A DNA stretch of 64,000 nucleotides. It comes from Candidatus Poribacteria bacterium (GTDB lineage: Bacteria; Poribacteria; WGA-4E; PCPOR2b). Below are positions 50,306 to 59,009 of this stretch, one piece after another. A program made the position numbers and the translations under genes. The notes under the pieces are model-generated. The model was not told the DNA's origin, made no database searches, and saw only the letters and a program-made list of their open reading frames with translations. How positions within the stretch are numbered: the first letter of the stretch is position 1; each line of letters opens with the position of its first letter. The stretch covers positions 1 through 64,000 of the forward strand of contig JAJECO010000086.1 in assembly GCA_022822005.1 (NCBI GenBank), written 5' to 3'.

Positions 50306-52027
50306 CTATCTGGCTGGCAATCCGCGATAAACCAGTCCCCCCGTGATTAACGCAATCAGCAGAAAAAGCACTCCTGCACCATAAAACCCCAAGAGCAATT
50401 TGCCGATCCCAAACAGTGTGCAATAAACAAATGCCGAACCCAACACCCAGTTGAGGAGTGCTGGTGTACTGCTGTCCGTGATCGGTGCGACATCTGCAAG
50501 GCTGCGGATGCGTCCCCACCATCCGCCATTTGGTCGAACCCGTTGATAAAACGCAATCAGTTTATCTTCGGAGACAGGTGCAGTCATTAAAGTTATGACG
50601 AGCCAAACCAGTGTCGAAGCCGGGACGATGATTAGCATCTGATATGCGAAATGATCCTTTGTCTGGGGTAAGGTGAACACAATCGCCGAAACGACTGCCG
50701 AAGTAACCATTGCGGCGATCTCTGACCATGCATTAATCCGCCACCAGTACCACCGCAAGATCTGCACCAGTCCAATCCCTGCGTTGAGGGCAATGAGGAA
50801 TTTCCATGCTCCCGCAATGGAATTCATGAACAAGCTGGTTGCCCCTGCAATAAGCATGATCAACACCACCGAGATTCGGGAAACGACCACGTAGTGATGG
50901 TCGTCAGCCTCGGGTTTGAAGAAGCGTTTGTAGAAATCATTAACGAGGTAGGATGCCCCCCAGTTGAGGTGGGTATCAATCGTTGACATAAACGCTGCAA
51001 GAAACGCCGTGAGCATCAGACCAAGCAGTCCTGCGGGCAGGTATGCGAGCATCAGCATCGGATACCCCGCCTCTGGATCGCTGAGGTTTGGGTAGATAAC
51101 CATCGATACGAGAGCAACAAGAATCCATGGCCAGGGGCGCAAGGTATAGTGTGCGATGTTAAACCATAGCGTAGCAAGCAGTGTGTTCCGTTCGTCCTTG
51201 GCTGCGAACATCCGCTGAGCGATGTAGCCGCCGCCATCTACGCCGTTTGCCGCCCACCACTGGACACCGAGATAAACACCGAAGGTCAATATCGCCATCT
51301 CGCCGGCACCGGAATCCGGGAAGATGTGTAGGATCGAGTGGTCTGCCCCATGTATCGCCGAGAGCTTGGTTTTCAGGACACCTATACCCCCGATTTTGAC
51401 AACAGCGATAACCGCTAACGCAATCGACCCGACCATCGCCATTCCGAATTGGACCAAGTCCGTTATAACAACGCCCCAAAAGCCTGACAGCGCACAATAT
51501 ATGCCTGCAATCAGCATACACGCCAGAACAACAAACACCTTCGATGTACCGGTGTCAGGCAAGCCGAAGGTCAACACAATGATCTTCTGCATTGCCAAGA
51601 TTACCCATCCCATCGTAATACAGTTAATCGGCAACCCGATGTATAGGGCACGAAAGCCACGCAACAAACTGGCAGATCTACCGGAATAACGCAGTTCTGC
51701 CAATTCAACGTCAGTAATCACCTCCGCCCGTCGCCAGAGTCGAGAGAATAGGAATGTCGCTAACATTCCACTCAAGACCATGTTCCACCATAGCCAATTC
51801 CCGGCAATTCCGTCCTTCGCAACGAGCCCCGTGACTGCCAACGGGGTGTCCGCGGCAAATGTCGTTGCGACCATTGATGTGCCTGCAAGCCACCACGGCA
51901 AGTTTCTACCGGATACGAAAAACTCGTTAATGTTCCTCCCAGCACGTTTAGAGTAGTAAATACCAAGTCCAAGCGCGAAAAAGATGTAACTAACGATGAT
52001 TACGCCGTCAATAAGTGAAAGTTTCAT
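50306..52027 (-). CDS. Sodium:solute symporter (SSS family)
   Basis: 573 residues with about 13-14 membrane helices. Family motifs: NEFFVSGRNLPWWLAGTSMVATTFAADTPLAVTG (helix 2, Na+ and substrate site), SGFWGVVITDLVQFGMAMVGS, and LLGLMLTAFLAAFMSTIDTHLNWGASYLVNDFYKRF (the late signature). The group with FAADTPL is often next to sugar-acid genes, so uptake of a sugar or sugar acid for the adjacent MR/MLE enzymes is likely but not shown. The ATG at 52027 is taken as start, with TAGGAT upstream. Confidence 0.92.
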   Translation of the reverse strand: MKLSLIDGVIIVSYIFFALGLGIYYSKRAGRNINEFFVSGRNLPWWLAGTSMVATTFAADTPLAVTGLVAKDGIAGNWLWWNMVLSGMLATFLFSRLWRRAEVITDVELAELRYSGRSASLLRGFRALYIGLPINCITMGWVILAMQKIIVLTFGLPDTGTSKVFVVLACMLIAGIYCALSGFWGVVITDLVQFGMAMVGSIALAVIAVVKIGGIGVLKTKLSAIHGADHSILHIFPDSGAGEMAILTFGVYLGVQWWAANGVDGGGYIAQRMFAAKDERNTLLATLWFNIAHYTLRPWPWILVALVSMVIYPNLSDPEAGYPMLMLAYLPAGLLGLMLTAFLAAFMSTIDTHLNWGASYLVNDFYKRFFKPEADDHHYVVVSRISVVLIMLIAGATSLFMNSIAGAWKFLIALNAGIGLVQILRWYWWRINAWSEIAAMVTSAVVSAIVFTLPQTKDHFAYQMLIIVPASTLVWLVITLMTAPVSEDKLIAFYQRVRPNGGWWGRIRSLADVAPITDSSTPALLNWVLGSAFVYCTLFGIGKLLLGFYGAGVLFLLIALITGGLVYRGLPAR

Positions 52028-52311
52028 CAAACACCGATCCTATTCTACTGTTGATGCGCCAAAAGTATACCTGCGCAGTTAGTTTGCAATTTTTGAGACG
52101 GTACGACTGGGGCAACGTGGGAAATTACCGGAGAGTTTGGCTATCTTATCATGGAAAATATACCAAATCAAGTTAAATATAGGACGATCGCAGTTTCGCT
52201 TGCCACCTGTCCCCAACTTTGCTAAAATAAATACATCAGCCCTCGTATGTTGCAGCCGATTTCTGACGCTCCGAAACCTGTATGACTGGGAGCATATCAT
52301 GGGAGATTCGT

Positions 52312-53307
52312 ATGAGAACTGAACCGCTAAGATCTATCCACGTCGGCACGGGTGGCAGAGGGGTATGGCCCATTGATGTTGTAACAGCCGATCCAAATTG
52401 GGAACCTGTTGCCCTTGTCGATGTCAATGAGGCGTTCCTCGAAAGCGCACGTGAGAAAACGGGACTAACGGAATCCGCTTGCTTCTCAAGCATTGAAGAA
52501 GCCGCCCAGGAGGTCGAAGCCGACGCGGCATTAATCTGTACACCAACGGAAACGCACGCTCCATTCGCGCGAATAGGGTTTGATGCCGGTTTGCACGTGC
52601 TCGTCGAAAAGGGAATGACGACTGACTTGGCTTTAGCAAAGCAGCTGGTCAAGGAGGGTGAGGAGCTCAGAGTCAGATTCTGTGTGGCGCAGAATTATCG
52701 CTACCAGCCGCTGCAACAGACAATCAAGCGGATCCTTGATGAGAGAACCTGTGGTGCACCAGCAATTGTTGACCTGATTCACCATCGTTACCGCCCGGAA
52801 CCACGCACACTCAACTATCTCAACGCCATGATCTGGGACATGAGTTGCCATCATTTCGATAATCTCAACTTCTGGTTCGGTCCGGTCAAGACAGTAACCG
52901 CGCGGACATTCAACACACCGTGGAGTCGATATCCTTACGATTCAGGGGTTTATGCGATTTTCGAGTATGAAAACGGAATGGTGTGCAATTACGGCTTAAC
53001 GCACTGCGCCCAAAATAGCTCATATCACCTGCGGATGCAAATGGAGCGTGGCTCCCTCAGGGCGTATGATGTAGAAGGAATCGAATTGCAACCGACAGGG
53101 GGCGGCGAGACTGAAACGATCGATCCACTGGCTTTACCGCGCAGTGAGCAGCTGGTCCTTGATGCGTTAAGGGATTACATCCGCGATGGAGTCGAACCAG
53201 GTATCTCAGGAAAAAATAACCTTCAGACGCTTGCGCTTTGTCAAGCAACATGTAATGCCGCTAACGCTGGCACGATTGTCAAGGTAGCGGATCTGCTTGA
53301 AGAATAG
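52312..53307 (+). CDS. Gfo/Idh/MocA family oxidoreductase
   Basis: 331 residues. IHVGTGGRGVWPIDVV is the Rossmann start. AALICTPTETHAPFARIGFDAGLHVLVEKGMTTD has EKG in place of EKP. Next come NYRYQPLQQTIKRIL and IWDMSCHHFDNLNFWFGPV, whose His-His-Asp is the usual active-site patch. The frame extends ten codons upstream; the ATG at 52312 with GGGAGA is preferred. Likely a sugar or cyclitol dehydrogenase. It is divergent from the symporter, sharing the 285-base spacer with it. Confidence 0.9.
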   Translation: MRTEPLRSIHVGTGGRGVWPIDVVTADPNWEPVALVDVNEAFLESAREKTGLTESACFSSIEEAAQEVEADAALICTPTETHAPFARIGFDAGLHVLVEKGMTTDLALAKQLVKEGEELRVRFCVAQNYRYQPLQQTIKRILDERTCGAPAIVDLIHHRYRPEPRTLNYLNAMIWDMSCHHFDNLNFWFGPVKTVTARTFNTPWSRYPYDSGVYAIFEYENGMVCNYGLTHCAQNSSYHLRMQMERGSLRAYDVEGIELQPTGGGETETIDPLALPRSEQLVLDALRDYIRDGVEPGISGKNNLQTLALCQATCNAANAGTIVKVADLLEE

Positions 53308-53365
53308 GGACAATAAACGTTGGCGATCAATCTGTTGATTGTTACCAATTTTTGAAAGGATCGCG

Positions 53366-54268
53366 ATGTCGGCTAGAACCAAACATTCATACCGAGATTT
53401 TACCTTAATCACCAATCCAATTTCGGGAAAGGGCAAGGCAACTGTAGTTGCTGAACAAGCGTTCCAGCGTCTCACAGCTGAAGGCTACACGGGGCAAGCG
53501 GAGTTGACCACTCAGTCCGGTGACGCAAAACGGATCGCGCGGGAAGCTATTGAAAATGGTTCTCTCTGGATTATCGCATGCGGAGGCGATGGTACAATCC
53601 ACGAGGTTGTCAATGCAATTGCGGAGAAGCCGGATATAGTGCTTGGCGTTCTGCCGTGCGGGAAGGGAAACGATTTCGCAGAGGCGTTGAGGATTCCTAC
53701 AAAGCCTGTGGAAGCGATTGAAGTGTTATTGGAGGGTGCTACACGGCAGGTTGATCTGGGCAAAATCGGAGATCACTATTTTGATACGATTGTAACGTGT
53801 GGATATGATGCTGAGGTGAGTCGGCGTGTTACAGAGGAGGGCACGCCCTTTTCTGGGACAGCTGCTTATGTCTGGACGGCAATCACGACACTTTTTAGTT
53901 ATCGATCTCCTGCGGTTCGCCTTGAAGGGGACTTCGGTTCTTACGAGGGTGAAATCCTTCTAACTGCGACGGGGATCACCTCCAGTTATGGTGGTGGGAT
54001 GAAAATCGTACCGGGGGCAATTATAGATGATGGGCTATTCGACGTGTGTATTATCGAACCCGTTCCCCATCGTACCGTTTTGCGCTTGCTTTTGACCCTC
54101 TTCTGGGGCGGACATGCTGGACATCGCGCTGTCCAGATGCACCGCACAAAAACACTGACCATTGAAACGGATCCGCCGATACTTCTGTATGCGGACGGAG
54201 AACGGGTTTGCTACACCCCTGCGACGGTTGAAATAGTTAAACGTGGCCTGACCGTCATCGCACCTTAA
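53366..54268 (+). CDS. Diacylglycerol-kinase-family lipid kinase
   Basis: 300 residues. LITNPISGKGKA opens the catalytic domain; ACGGDGTIHEVVNAI (G73-G74-D75-G76-T77) is the nucleotide-binding motif; LGVLPCGKGNDFAEAL is the second conserved loop. YGGGMKIVPGAIIDDGLFDVCIIEP and LLYADGERV close the beta-sandwich domain. It phosphorylates diacylglycerol or a related lipid at the membrane. AAAGGA lies before the ATG. Starts 58 bases after the Gfo/Idh gene; no functional link is obvious. Confidence 0.93.
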   Translation: MSARTKHSYRDFTLITNPISGKGKATVVAEQAFQRLTAEGYTGQAELTTQSGDAKRIAREAIENGSLWIIACGGDGTIHEVVNAIAEKPDIVLGVLPCGKGNDFAEALRIPTKPVEAIEVLLEGATRQVDLGKIGDHYFDTIVTCGYDAEVSRRVTEEGTPFSGTAAYVWTAITTLFSYRSPAVRLEGDFGSYEGEILLTATGITSSYGGGMKIVPGAIIDDGLFDVCIIEPVPHRTVLRLLLTLFWGGHAGHRAVQMHRTKTLTIETDPPILLYADGERVCYTPATVEIVKRGLTVIAP

Positions 54269-54342
54269 TAAGTAGTAGGCATGCGCCGTATGCCGTGAGT
54301 TGTATCCTTCGTGGCCAAGGGTTTTCAAGCGTACGAGATACC

Positions 54343-54377
54343 GTAGGTTGGGTTGAACGGGGACCGTGAAACCCAAC
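54343..54377 (+). repeat. REP-like inverted repeat with GTAG foot
   Basis: GTAG, then GTTGGGTT / AACCCAAC, an 8-bp perfect stem with a 15-nt loop. Followed at about 54430-54459 by ATGAACT-type short repeats. Confidence 0.6.
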
Positions 54378-54459
54378 GCTTGCGTTTCAGGTTTCGCTCA
54401 GGTTTCGCTAACGTATGAGGTTCGTCAGTTTAATGAACTGATGAACCAATGAACCCAAG

Positions 54460-55566
54460 TTACCACAACCGTTGTGCCGCAAGCTGTTCTTCATCTATTT
54501 CCACGCCCAATCCAGGTCCTTCTGGAACAATGATATGTCCTTCTTCATAGCGTACCTTGTCCCTAACAATTTGTTCGTAATAGACCAATGGCCCTGAAGG
54601 ATATGAAGGGAAATCGAGGTTGGGCATTGCCGCCGCTACATGCGCCCGCGCTGCGGTACCGATGGAGAGTTCTACAGTGCTGCCTAACAACGTTTTGATG
54701 CCGAACAGTTCAGCCAACCCAAATACCTTTTGACAGGCGGTCATGCCCGAATAACCCACACCGAGGTTGAAAATATCTACCGCTCCGTGCTGTGCTAACC
54801 GGACAGCGACATGGTCTTCCGACGCATGCTCACTGATCGGCACGTCTACCGCTTGTTTCACAGCGATGAAGTCCTCGATAGGGGCATTCTGGCGCCCTTT
54901 AACAGGGGATTCAACAAGATTTGGCTTAAATGCTGCAAAACGACCAATAATATCAATCGCAGTTTCCACATCAAACCGTCCACTTGCGTCTAAGGCATTA
55001 ATCTCGACCCCATCTCCCCAACGCTGCCGCAGTTCAGAGAGAAAACGTTCATCCAGCGCCAAATCGGCACCGAAATAGTAGCGAATTGTCGGATGGCCCT
55101 GGTCTTGCAATTTTTCAATGCGCTGTAGGTTCGCTTCTACGTCCTCCTCAATCTGGCACGGTGCGAGTGGATAGGCAAAGGGAATTCGTTCGCGGTATTT
55201 GCCTCCGAACAGTTGGTAAATTGGCACATCTAACGCCTTACCGATAGCGTCGTGTAATGCGATGTCTATTCCAGGGAGGACCTGATGCTCCCACTCCTGT
55301 TGTCCCAGATCCACCTGGAGTGCCGTCAGGTCAAGCGGGTTGCGTCCGAGGAGCAAAGGCTCCAACCGAGCTGCCAACTCATTAACAGCCTCCGGGGTAG
55401 GGACGAAATTAACATCTGACATCTCACCCAATCCTGTGATATCAGCATCGGTGTGCAGCCGAACGATGATGTGGTGAGAGATTGCCTTCTCCGAATCGGA
55501 AGGACAGGTTCGCCCCATCTCACGGGTTGAATAAATCGGAATCAATTCAACATTTGTAATCTTCAT
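54460..55566 (-). CDS. MR/MLE enzyme lacking the catalytic K-x-K
   Basis: 368 residues. The cap domain (KITNVELIPIYSTREMGR) and three metal ligands are present: EINALDASGRFD (Asp), PNLVESPVKG (Glu) and PISEHASED (Glu). Where most members have K-x-K, this protein has TIRYYFGADLAL (R-Y-Y). The C-terminal side ends in LLGSTVELSIGTAARAH, the muconate-cycloisomerase-like arrangement. Either an Arg replaces the base or chemistry is one-sided. ATAGGAG precedes the ATG. It stands alone on the minus strand. Confidence 0.88.
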   Translation of the reverse strand: MKITNVELIPIYSTREMGRTCPSDSEKAISHHIIVRLHTDADITGLGEMSDVNFVPTPEAVNELAARLEPLLLGRNPLDLTALQVDLGQQEWEHQVLPGIDIALHDAIGKALDVPIYQLFGGKYRERIPFAYPLAPCQIEEDVEANLQRIEKLQDQGHPTIRYYFGADLALDERFLSELRQRWGDGVEINALDASGRFDVETAIDIIGRFAAFKPNLVESPVKGRQNAPIEDFIAVKQAVDVPISEHASEDHVAVRLAQHGAVDIFNLGVGYSGMTACQKVFGLAELFGIKTLLGSTVELSIGTAARAHVAAAMPNLDFPSYPSGPLVYYEQIVRDKVRYEEGHIIVPEGPGLGVEIDEEQLAAQRLW

Positions 55567-55649
55567 CTTTTCTCCTATCCACGTAATGCGTAATAATGAA
55601 AGTTGCTATGGTGTATTGATATTTGGTACGACGTACATTTTCCACATTC

Positions 55650-55670
55650 GTAGGTCGGATAGTGCCTGAC
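55650..55670 (+). repeat. REP-like hairpin with GTAG foot
   Basis: GTAG, then GTCGG / CTGAC (5 bp with one G-T pair) around a 7-nt loop. It lies 34 bases before the third copy of the 2697-type hairpin. Confidence 0.4.
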
Positions 55671-55703
55671 CATTTCACCCGATTCAATAGCGGTAGGTAG
55701 CCT

Positions 55704-55725
55704 GTAGGTCGAGATTCATATCTCG
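55704..55725 (+). repeat. REP-like hairpin with GTAG foot (copy 3)
   Basis: Same foot, stem start and TCAT loop as at 2697 and 24073, but the right arm ends ATCTCGCC rather than ATCTCGAC, so the stem is 6 bp. Confidence 0.7.
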
Positions 55726-55799
55726 CCCCCCAAATGTCAACAGAATTATCTTTTGACCTTATGTCCACTCTAATATTCAAATCAGAGAGGAAGTTATTG

Positions 55800-57194
55800 A
55801 TGGACACGAAATTAATCAGTTTCATTTATTTAGCGTTTGTTTTGATGTTAGTCTCAACCAATTTTCATGATGTCCAAGGATTGGAAACAGAAAGTCAACC
55901 GCCAGACCTCCGTACCCGCAAATCCGGCAGCGATTGGAACCGTTTTTTAGGACCAACAGGGGACAGTAAATCCCCCGAAACCTCCCTCCTCACCTCTTGG
56001 TCCCCAGCAGGTCCACCTGTCGTCTGGGAAAAAGAGATCGGAACCAGCTACGGGGCACCAACCGTTTCCCAAGGACGACTGTTCATGTTCGATCGTCATG
56101 GCGAATTTGCTCGCTTAACCTGTATGAAAAGTGAGACCGGCGATGAACTGTGGCGATTTGAGTACCCAACAGACTACGAAGATCTGTACGGCTATAACAA
56201 CGGACCACGAACCTGTCCGGTCGTTGATGGAAACCGCGTCTATATTTTTGGTCCCGAAGGCATGTTACACTGCCTGGCTGTTTCAGACGGTAAATCGTTG
56301 TGGAGCATCGACACCACCGCGAAATTCCACGTTATCCAGAACTTTTTCGGTGTCGGATCCGCTCCAGTGGTCGAGGGTGAGATGCTTATTGTCCAGATTG
56401 GCGGCTCACCGCCGGGTCGCGTCAAGAATTTACTTTCCGCCCGTAGTCCGGTTCAAGGAAACGGCAGCGGTATTGTTGCTTTCAACAAATGGACCGGTGA
56501 AGTTGTCTACCAAATTACCGATGAACTGGCGAGCTATGCAACTCCAGCGCTTGCGACGATCAACGGGCGACGATGGTGTTTCACTTTTACTCGTGGCGGT
56601 TTGGTCGCCTTTGAGCCACGTTCCGGCACCGTGGATTTTCACTATCCATGGCGTGCCAAAAAGTTTGAGTCCGTCAACGCTTCGAATCCGGTCGTTGTTG
56701 ACGATCTGGTCTTTATTAGCGAGACATACGGTCTGGGAAGCTCTCTTCTGAAAGTCCGTCCGGGTGGATACAAGGTGGTGTGGAAGGATTCCGAGTGCCG
56801 TCGTAACAAAGCCATGCAGTTGCATTGGAGTACAGCCATCCATCACGAAGGCTATCTCTACGGTTACAGCGGACGGCATTCCAGAGGCTGTGAGCTGCGC
56901 TGTGTCGAGTTGCGGACAGGAAAGGTAATCTGGTCGCATCGTGTCCATGAGCGCGGATCACTGCTCTATGCAGACGGCCACTTCGTGAGTTTGGGCGAAT
57001 TCGGCACGTTCACCCTGATTCGCCCCAATCCAAAAGAATTGGAGATAGTCTCACAGGTTTTGTTGATCGGCGAAATCGGTGAAGAACGCATCAACTATCC
57101 TGCGTGGGCAACACCAATTCTCTCAAATGGCTTTCTGTATCTCCGGGGAAAAGACCGGCTGGTCTGCTTGGATCTAATCCCTAAAGACGAATAG
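55800..57194 (+). CDS. Exported PQQ-like beta-propeller protein
   Basis: 464 residues. A signal peptide (to about residue 27) is followed by repeated propeller blades: GTSYGAPTVSQGRLFMFDRHGEFARLTCMKSETGDELWRF, TCPVVDGNRVYIFGPEGMLHCLAVSDGKSLW and HHEGYLYGYSGRHSRGCELRCVELRTGKVIW. These are the PQQ-enzyme-like repeats used in BamB-like and dehydrogenase-like proteins. No PQQ-binding Cys-Cys pair or calcium-site motif is evident, so it may be a binding rather than a catalytic protein. The frame is open 22 codons upstream; the ATG at 55800 behind AGAGAGGAAG is preferred. Confidence 0.87.
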   Translation: MDTKLISFIYLAFVLMLVSTNFHDVQGLETESQPPDLRTRKSGSDWNRFLGPTGDSKSPETSLLTSWSPAGPPVVWEKEIGTSYGAPTVSQGRLFMFDRHGEFARLTCMKSETGDELWRFEYPTDYEDLYGYNNGPRTCPVVDGNRVYIFGPEGMLHCLAVSDGKSLWSIDTTAKFHVIQNFFGVGSAPVVEGEMLIVQIGGSPPGRVKNLLSARSPVQGNGSGIVAFNKWTGEVVYQITDELASYATPALATINGRRWCFTFTRGGLVAFEPRSGTVDFHYPWRAKKFESVNASNPVVVDDLVFISETYGLGSSLLKVRPGGYKVVWKDSECRRNKAMQLHWSTAIHHEGYLYGYSGRHSRGCELRCVELRTGKVIWSHRVHERGSLLYADGHFVSLGEFGTFTLIRPNPKELEIVSQVLLIGEIGEERINYPAWATPILSNGFLYLRGKDRLVCLDLIPKDE

Positions 57195-57214
57195 GTAACT
57201 GGGGAACGATTTTA

Positions 57215-58789
57215 TCAATCAATCCGTTCACCCGCCTTCCCATTCACCAGTAACCGAATAGAACGTCCAAATGTATGGACGAACAACTCGCCCTTCTCCT
57301 GAAGATGCCATCTTTCCAATAAGCAGTCGTCGAACGAGCGGATATTGATCTCAATTGCGTCATCATAAATCTTCACTTTCAGATCTTCCACAATGGATTT
57401 GTGCTGATGATCAAGGGCATCCGCAATGCGCAAAATAGCAGCAAGCCGGCTCACCTGCTCCTTTTCAGTGTACGAAAGTCTCTGAAAATGCGAATGGGAA
57501 GGTTTTTGCGGATCGGGGAATGCTTTCCGATGATAACGCGCGATATTGGCAACCAGCTCGAGCTGTTTTTCATTGAGCCCAACAATCTCCGAATTCCGTA
57601 TCAGGTAATAAGAGTGTTTATGATGCGACAACGGGTTAACATACCCGCCAATCTCATGAAGCACTGTCGCCACACTCAGTAGCATCCGCGATTCTGAGGA
57701 CAAGTGATGGATCGGTTGCAGCTGATCAAACAACAGTTCCGCTAAATAACGTACCTGTTTGGCGTGTCCCAAGTGGAAGCGATATTTGCTGCCGAGTGCC
57801 ATCGCTGCTTTGATAATTTCTGCTTCTTCCGAAGTTTCGTCCCATGAGTTTCGATGGCGATCCGCCATCTCAGCAAGCAATCCGTCCTTGAGGCCAACAT
57901 TTGCAGCGTAAAGTCCCCTCGCCCCAATCACATTGCTTACCACTTCTGTGAGCACGAGACCGGCAGGTAGAATAACATCCGCCCGATCCGGCGCCATACC
58001 GTAGCGTTCCATACGTTCCTGTACGCTTAGTCTCGAAATATCTCTGACAAAACGTTGAAAATCCCGCAATGGAACAAAACGCACGTCTCTGGAGAACTCA
58101 TTGTTCTCTGGATCTAAGACTCCAAGCTGCTGACCGAATTCTTCAACATTTCCGCCGGTGCCAAGCACTATGTCAATGTCGTATCTGTTGATCGCATCCA
58201 GTGTAGTTTCGAGTAGTTGTTCCATATACGCCCTGAGTAATAGGATCTGTAGATCGGAGATCGTATCTGTCCGCAGGAAGGTCTCCTGTAGCCGCACGGT
58301 TCCCAGCCGAAGACTGTTGGAGTAGACAATTGATCCGTGATCAATGACATCGAACTCAACACTTCCACCACCGATATCGATAACGAGGGCAACCCGATTC
58401 CGAATATCGACCTTACGGGTCACCGCGAGTTGAACGAGGCGCGCCTCCTCGCCGCCGGAGATGCGTTCCAACTGTACACCTGAACTGTTGTAGATACGGT
58501 TCACGAGGTTGTCACCGTTGACGGCTTCGCGCGTTGCGCTGGTGGCAATTGCACGTGTGGTGTGGACCTTCATCTTATCAATAACTTCACGAAACTCACC
58601 AAACGCCTCAATTGCTTTTTCAATCGCTCCATCGTTTAGAAATCCCGTCAAGAAAACCTCATGTCCTAAGCGGACCGGTGCCCGATGTTGATAGACCTCT
58701 TCAACGGTCCCATCAGCCTTCACTTCAACAATTTTTAGCCGTATCGCATTCGATCCCACATCTATTGCGGCAAGCGTAGCACTTTCCAT
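57215..58789 (-). CDS. ppx: Exopolyphosphatase / guanosine pentaphosphatase (Ppx/GppA)
   Basis: 524 residues. The ASKHA-fold ATPase domain begins AAIDVGSNAIRLKIVEV (phosphate 1 loop). TRAIATSATREAVNGDNLVNRI and RISGGEEARLVQLAV hold the catalytic Glu, ALVIDIGGGSVEFDVI the phosphate 2 loop. From about residue 310 an HD-like C-terminal domain follows (ATVLHEIGGYVNPLSHHKHSYYLIRNSEIVGLNEKQLELVANIARYHRKAFP). It hydrolyses polyphosphate and/or pppGpp. GAGGAGAAG precedes the ATG. It converges on the propeller gene with only 20 bases between stops. Confidence 0.94.
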   Translation of the reverse strand: MESATLAAIDVGSNAIRLKIVEVKADGTVEEVYQHRAPVRLGHEVFLTGFLNDGAIEKAIEAFGEFREVIDKMKVHTTRAIATSATREAVNGDNLVNRIYNSSGVQLERISGGEEARLVQLAVTRKVDIRNRVALVIDIGGGSVEFDVIDHGSIVYSNSLRLGTVRLQETFLRTDTISDLQILLLRAYMEQLLETTLDAINRYDIDIVLGTGGNVEEFGQQLGVLDPENNEFSRDVRFVPLRDFQRFVRDISRLSVQERMERYGMAPDRADVILPAGLVLTEVVSNVIGARGLYAANVGLKDGLLAEMADRHRNSWDETSEEAEIIKAAMALGSKYRFHLGHAKQVRYLAELLFDQLQPIHHLSSESRMLLSVATVLHEIGGYVNPLSHHKHSYYLIRNSEIVGLNEKQLELVANIARYHRKAFPDPQKPSHSHFQRLSYTEKEQVSRLAAILRIADALDHQHKSIVEDLKVKIYDDAIEINIRSFDDCLLERWHLQEKGELFVHTFGRSIRLLVNGKAGERID

Positions 58790-58970
58790 ATCTTCTCCTC
58801 ATATCTAATATAGGAAAATATTAGATTATTCCATGGTCGATTGTCAAGTTGAGAATTGCTTGGGTTTATCCCTTAAGCTATGCTAAAATAACCCGAATTG
58901 GTGGTAATAGGCATATTGCCTCGAATTCCGAATACGAGGTATAGAGAGTGATACATAAAGGAAAGATTTT

Positions 58971-58992
58971 ACGCATCACGCGTTACGTATTA
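58971..58992. repeat. TTACG-type dispersed repeat, partial copy
   Basis: ACGCATCACGCG then TTACGTATTA, directly upstream of the metallopeptidase-TPR gene. Confidence 0.45.
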
Positions 58993-59009
58993 TTTTTTTG
59001 GAAACAAGT

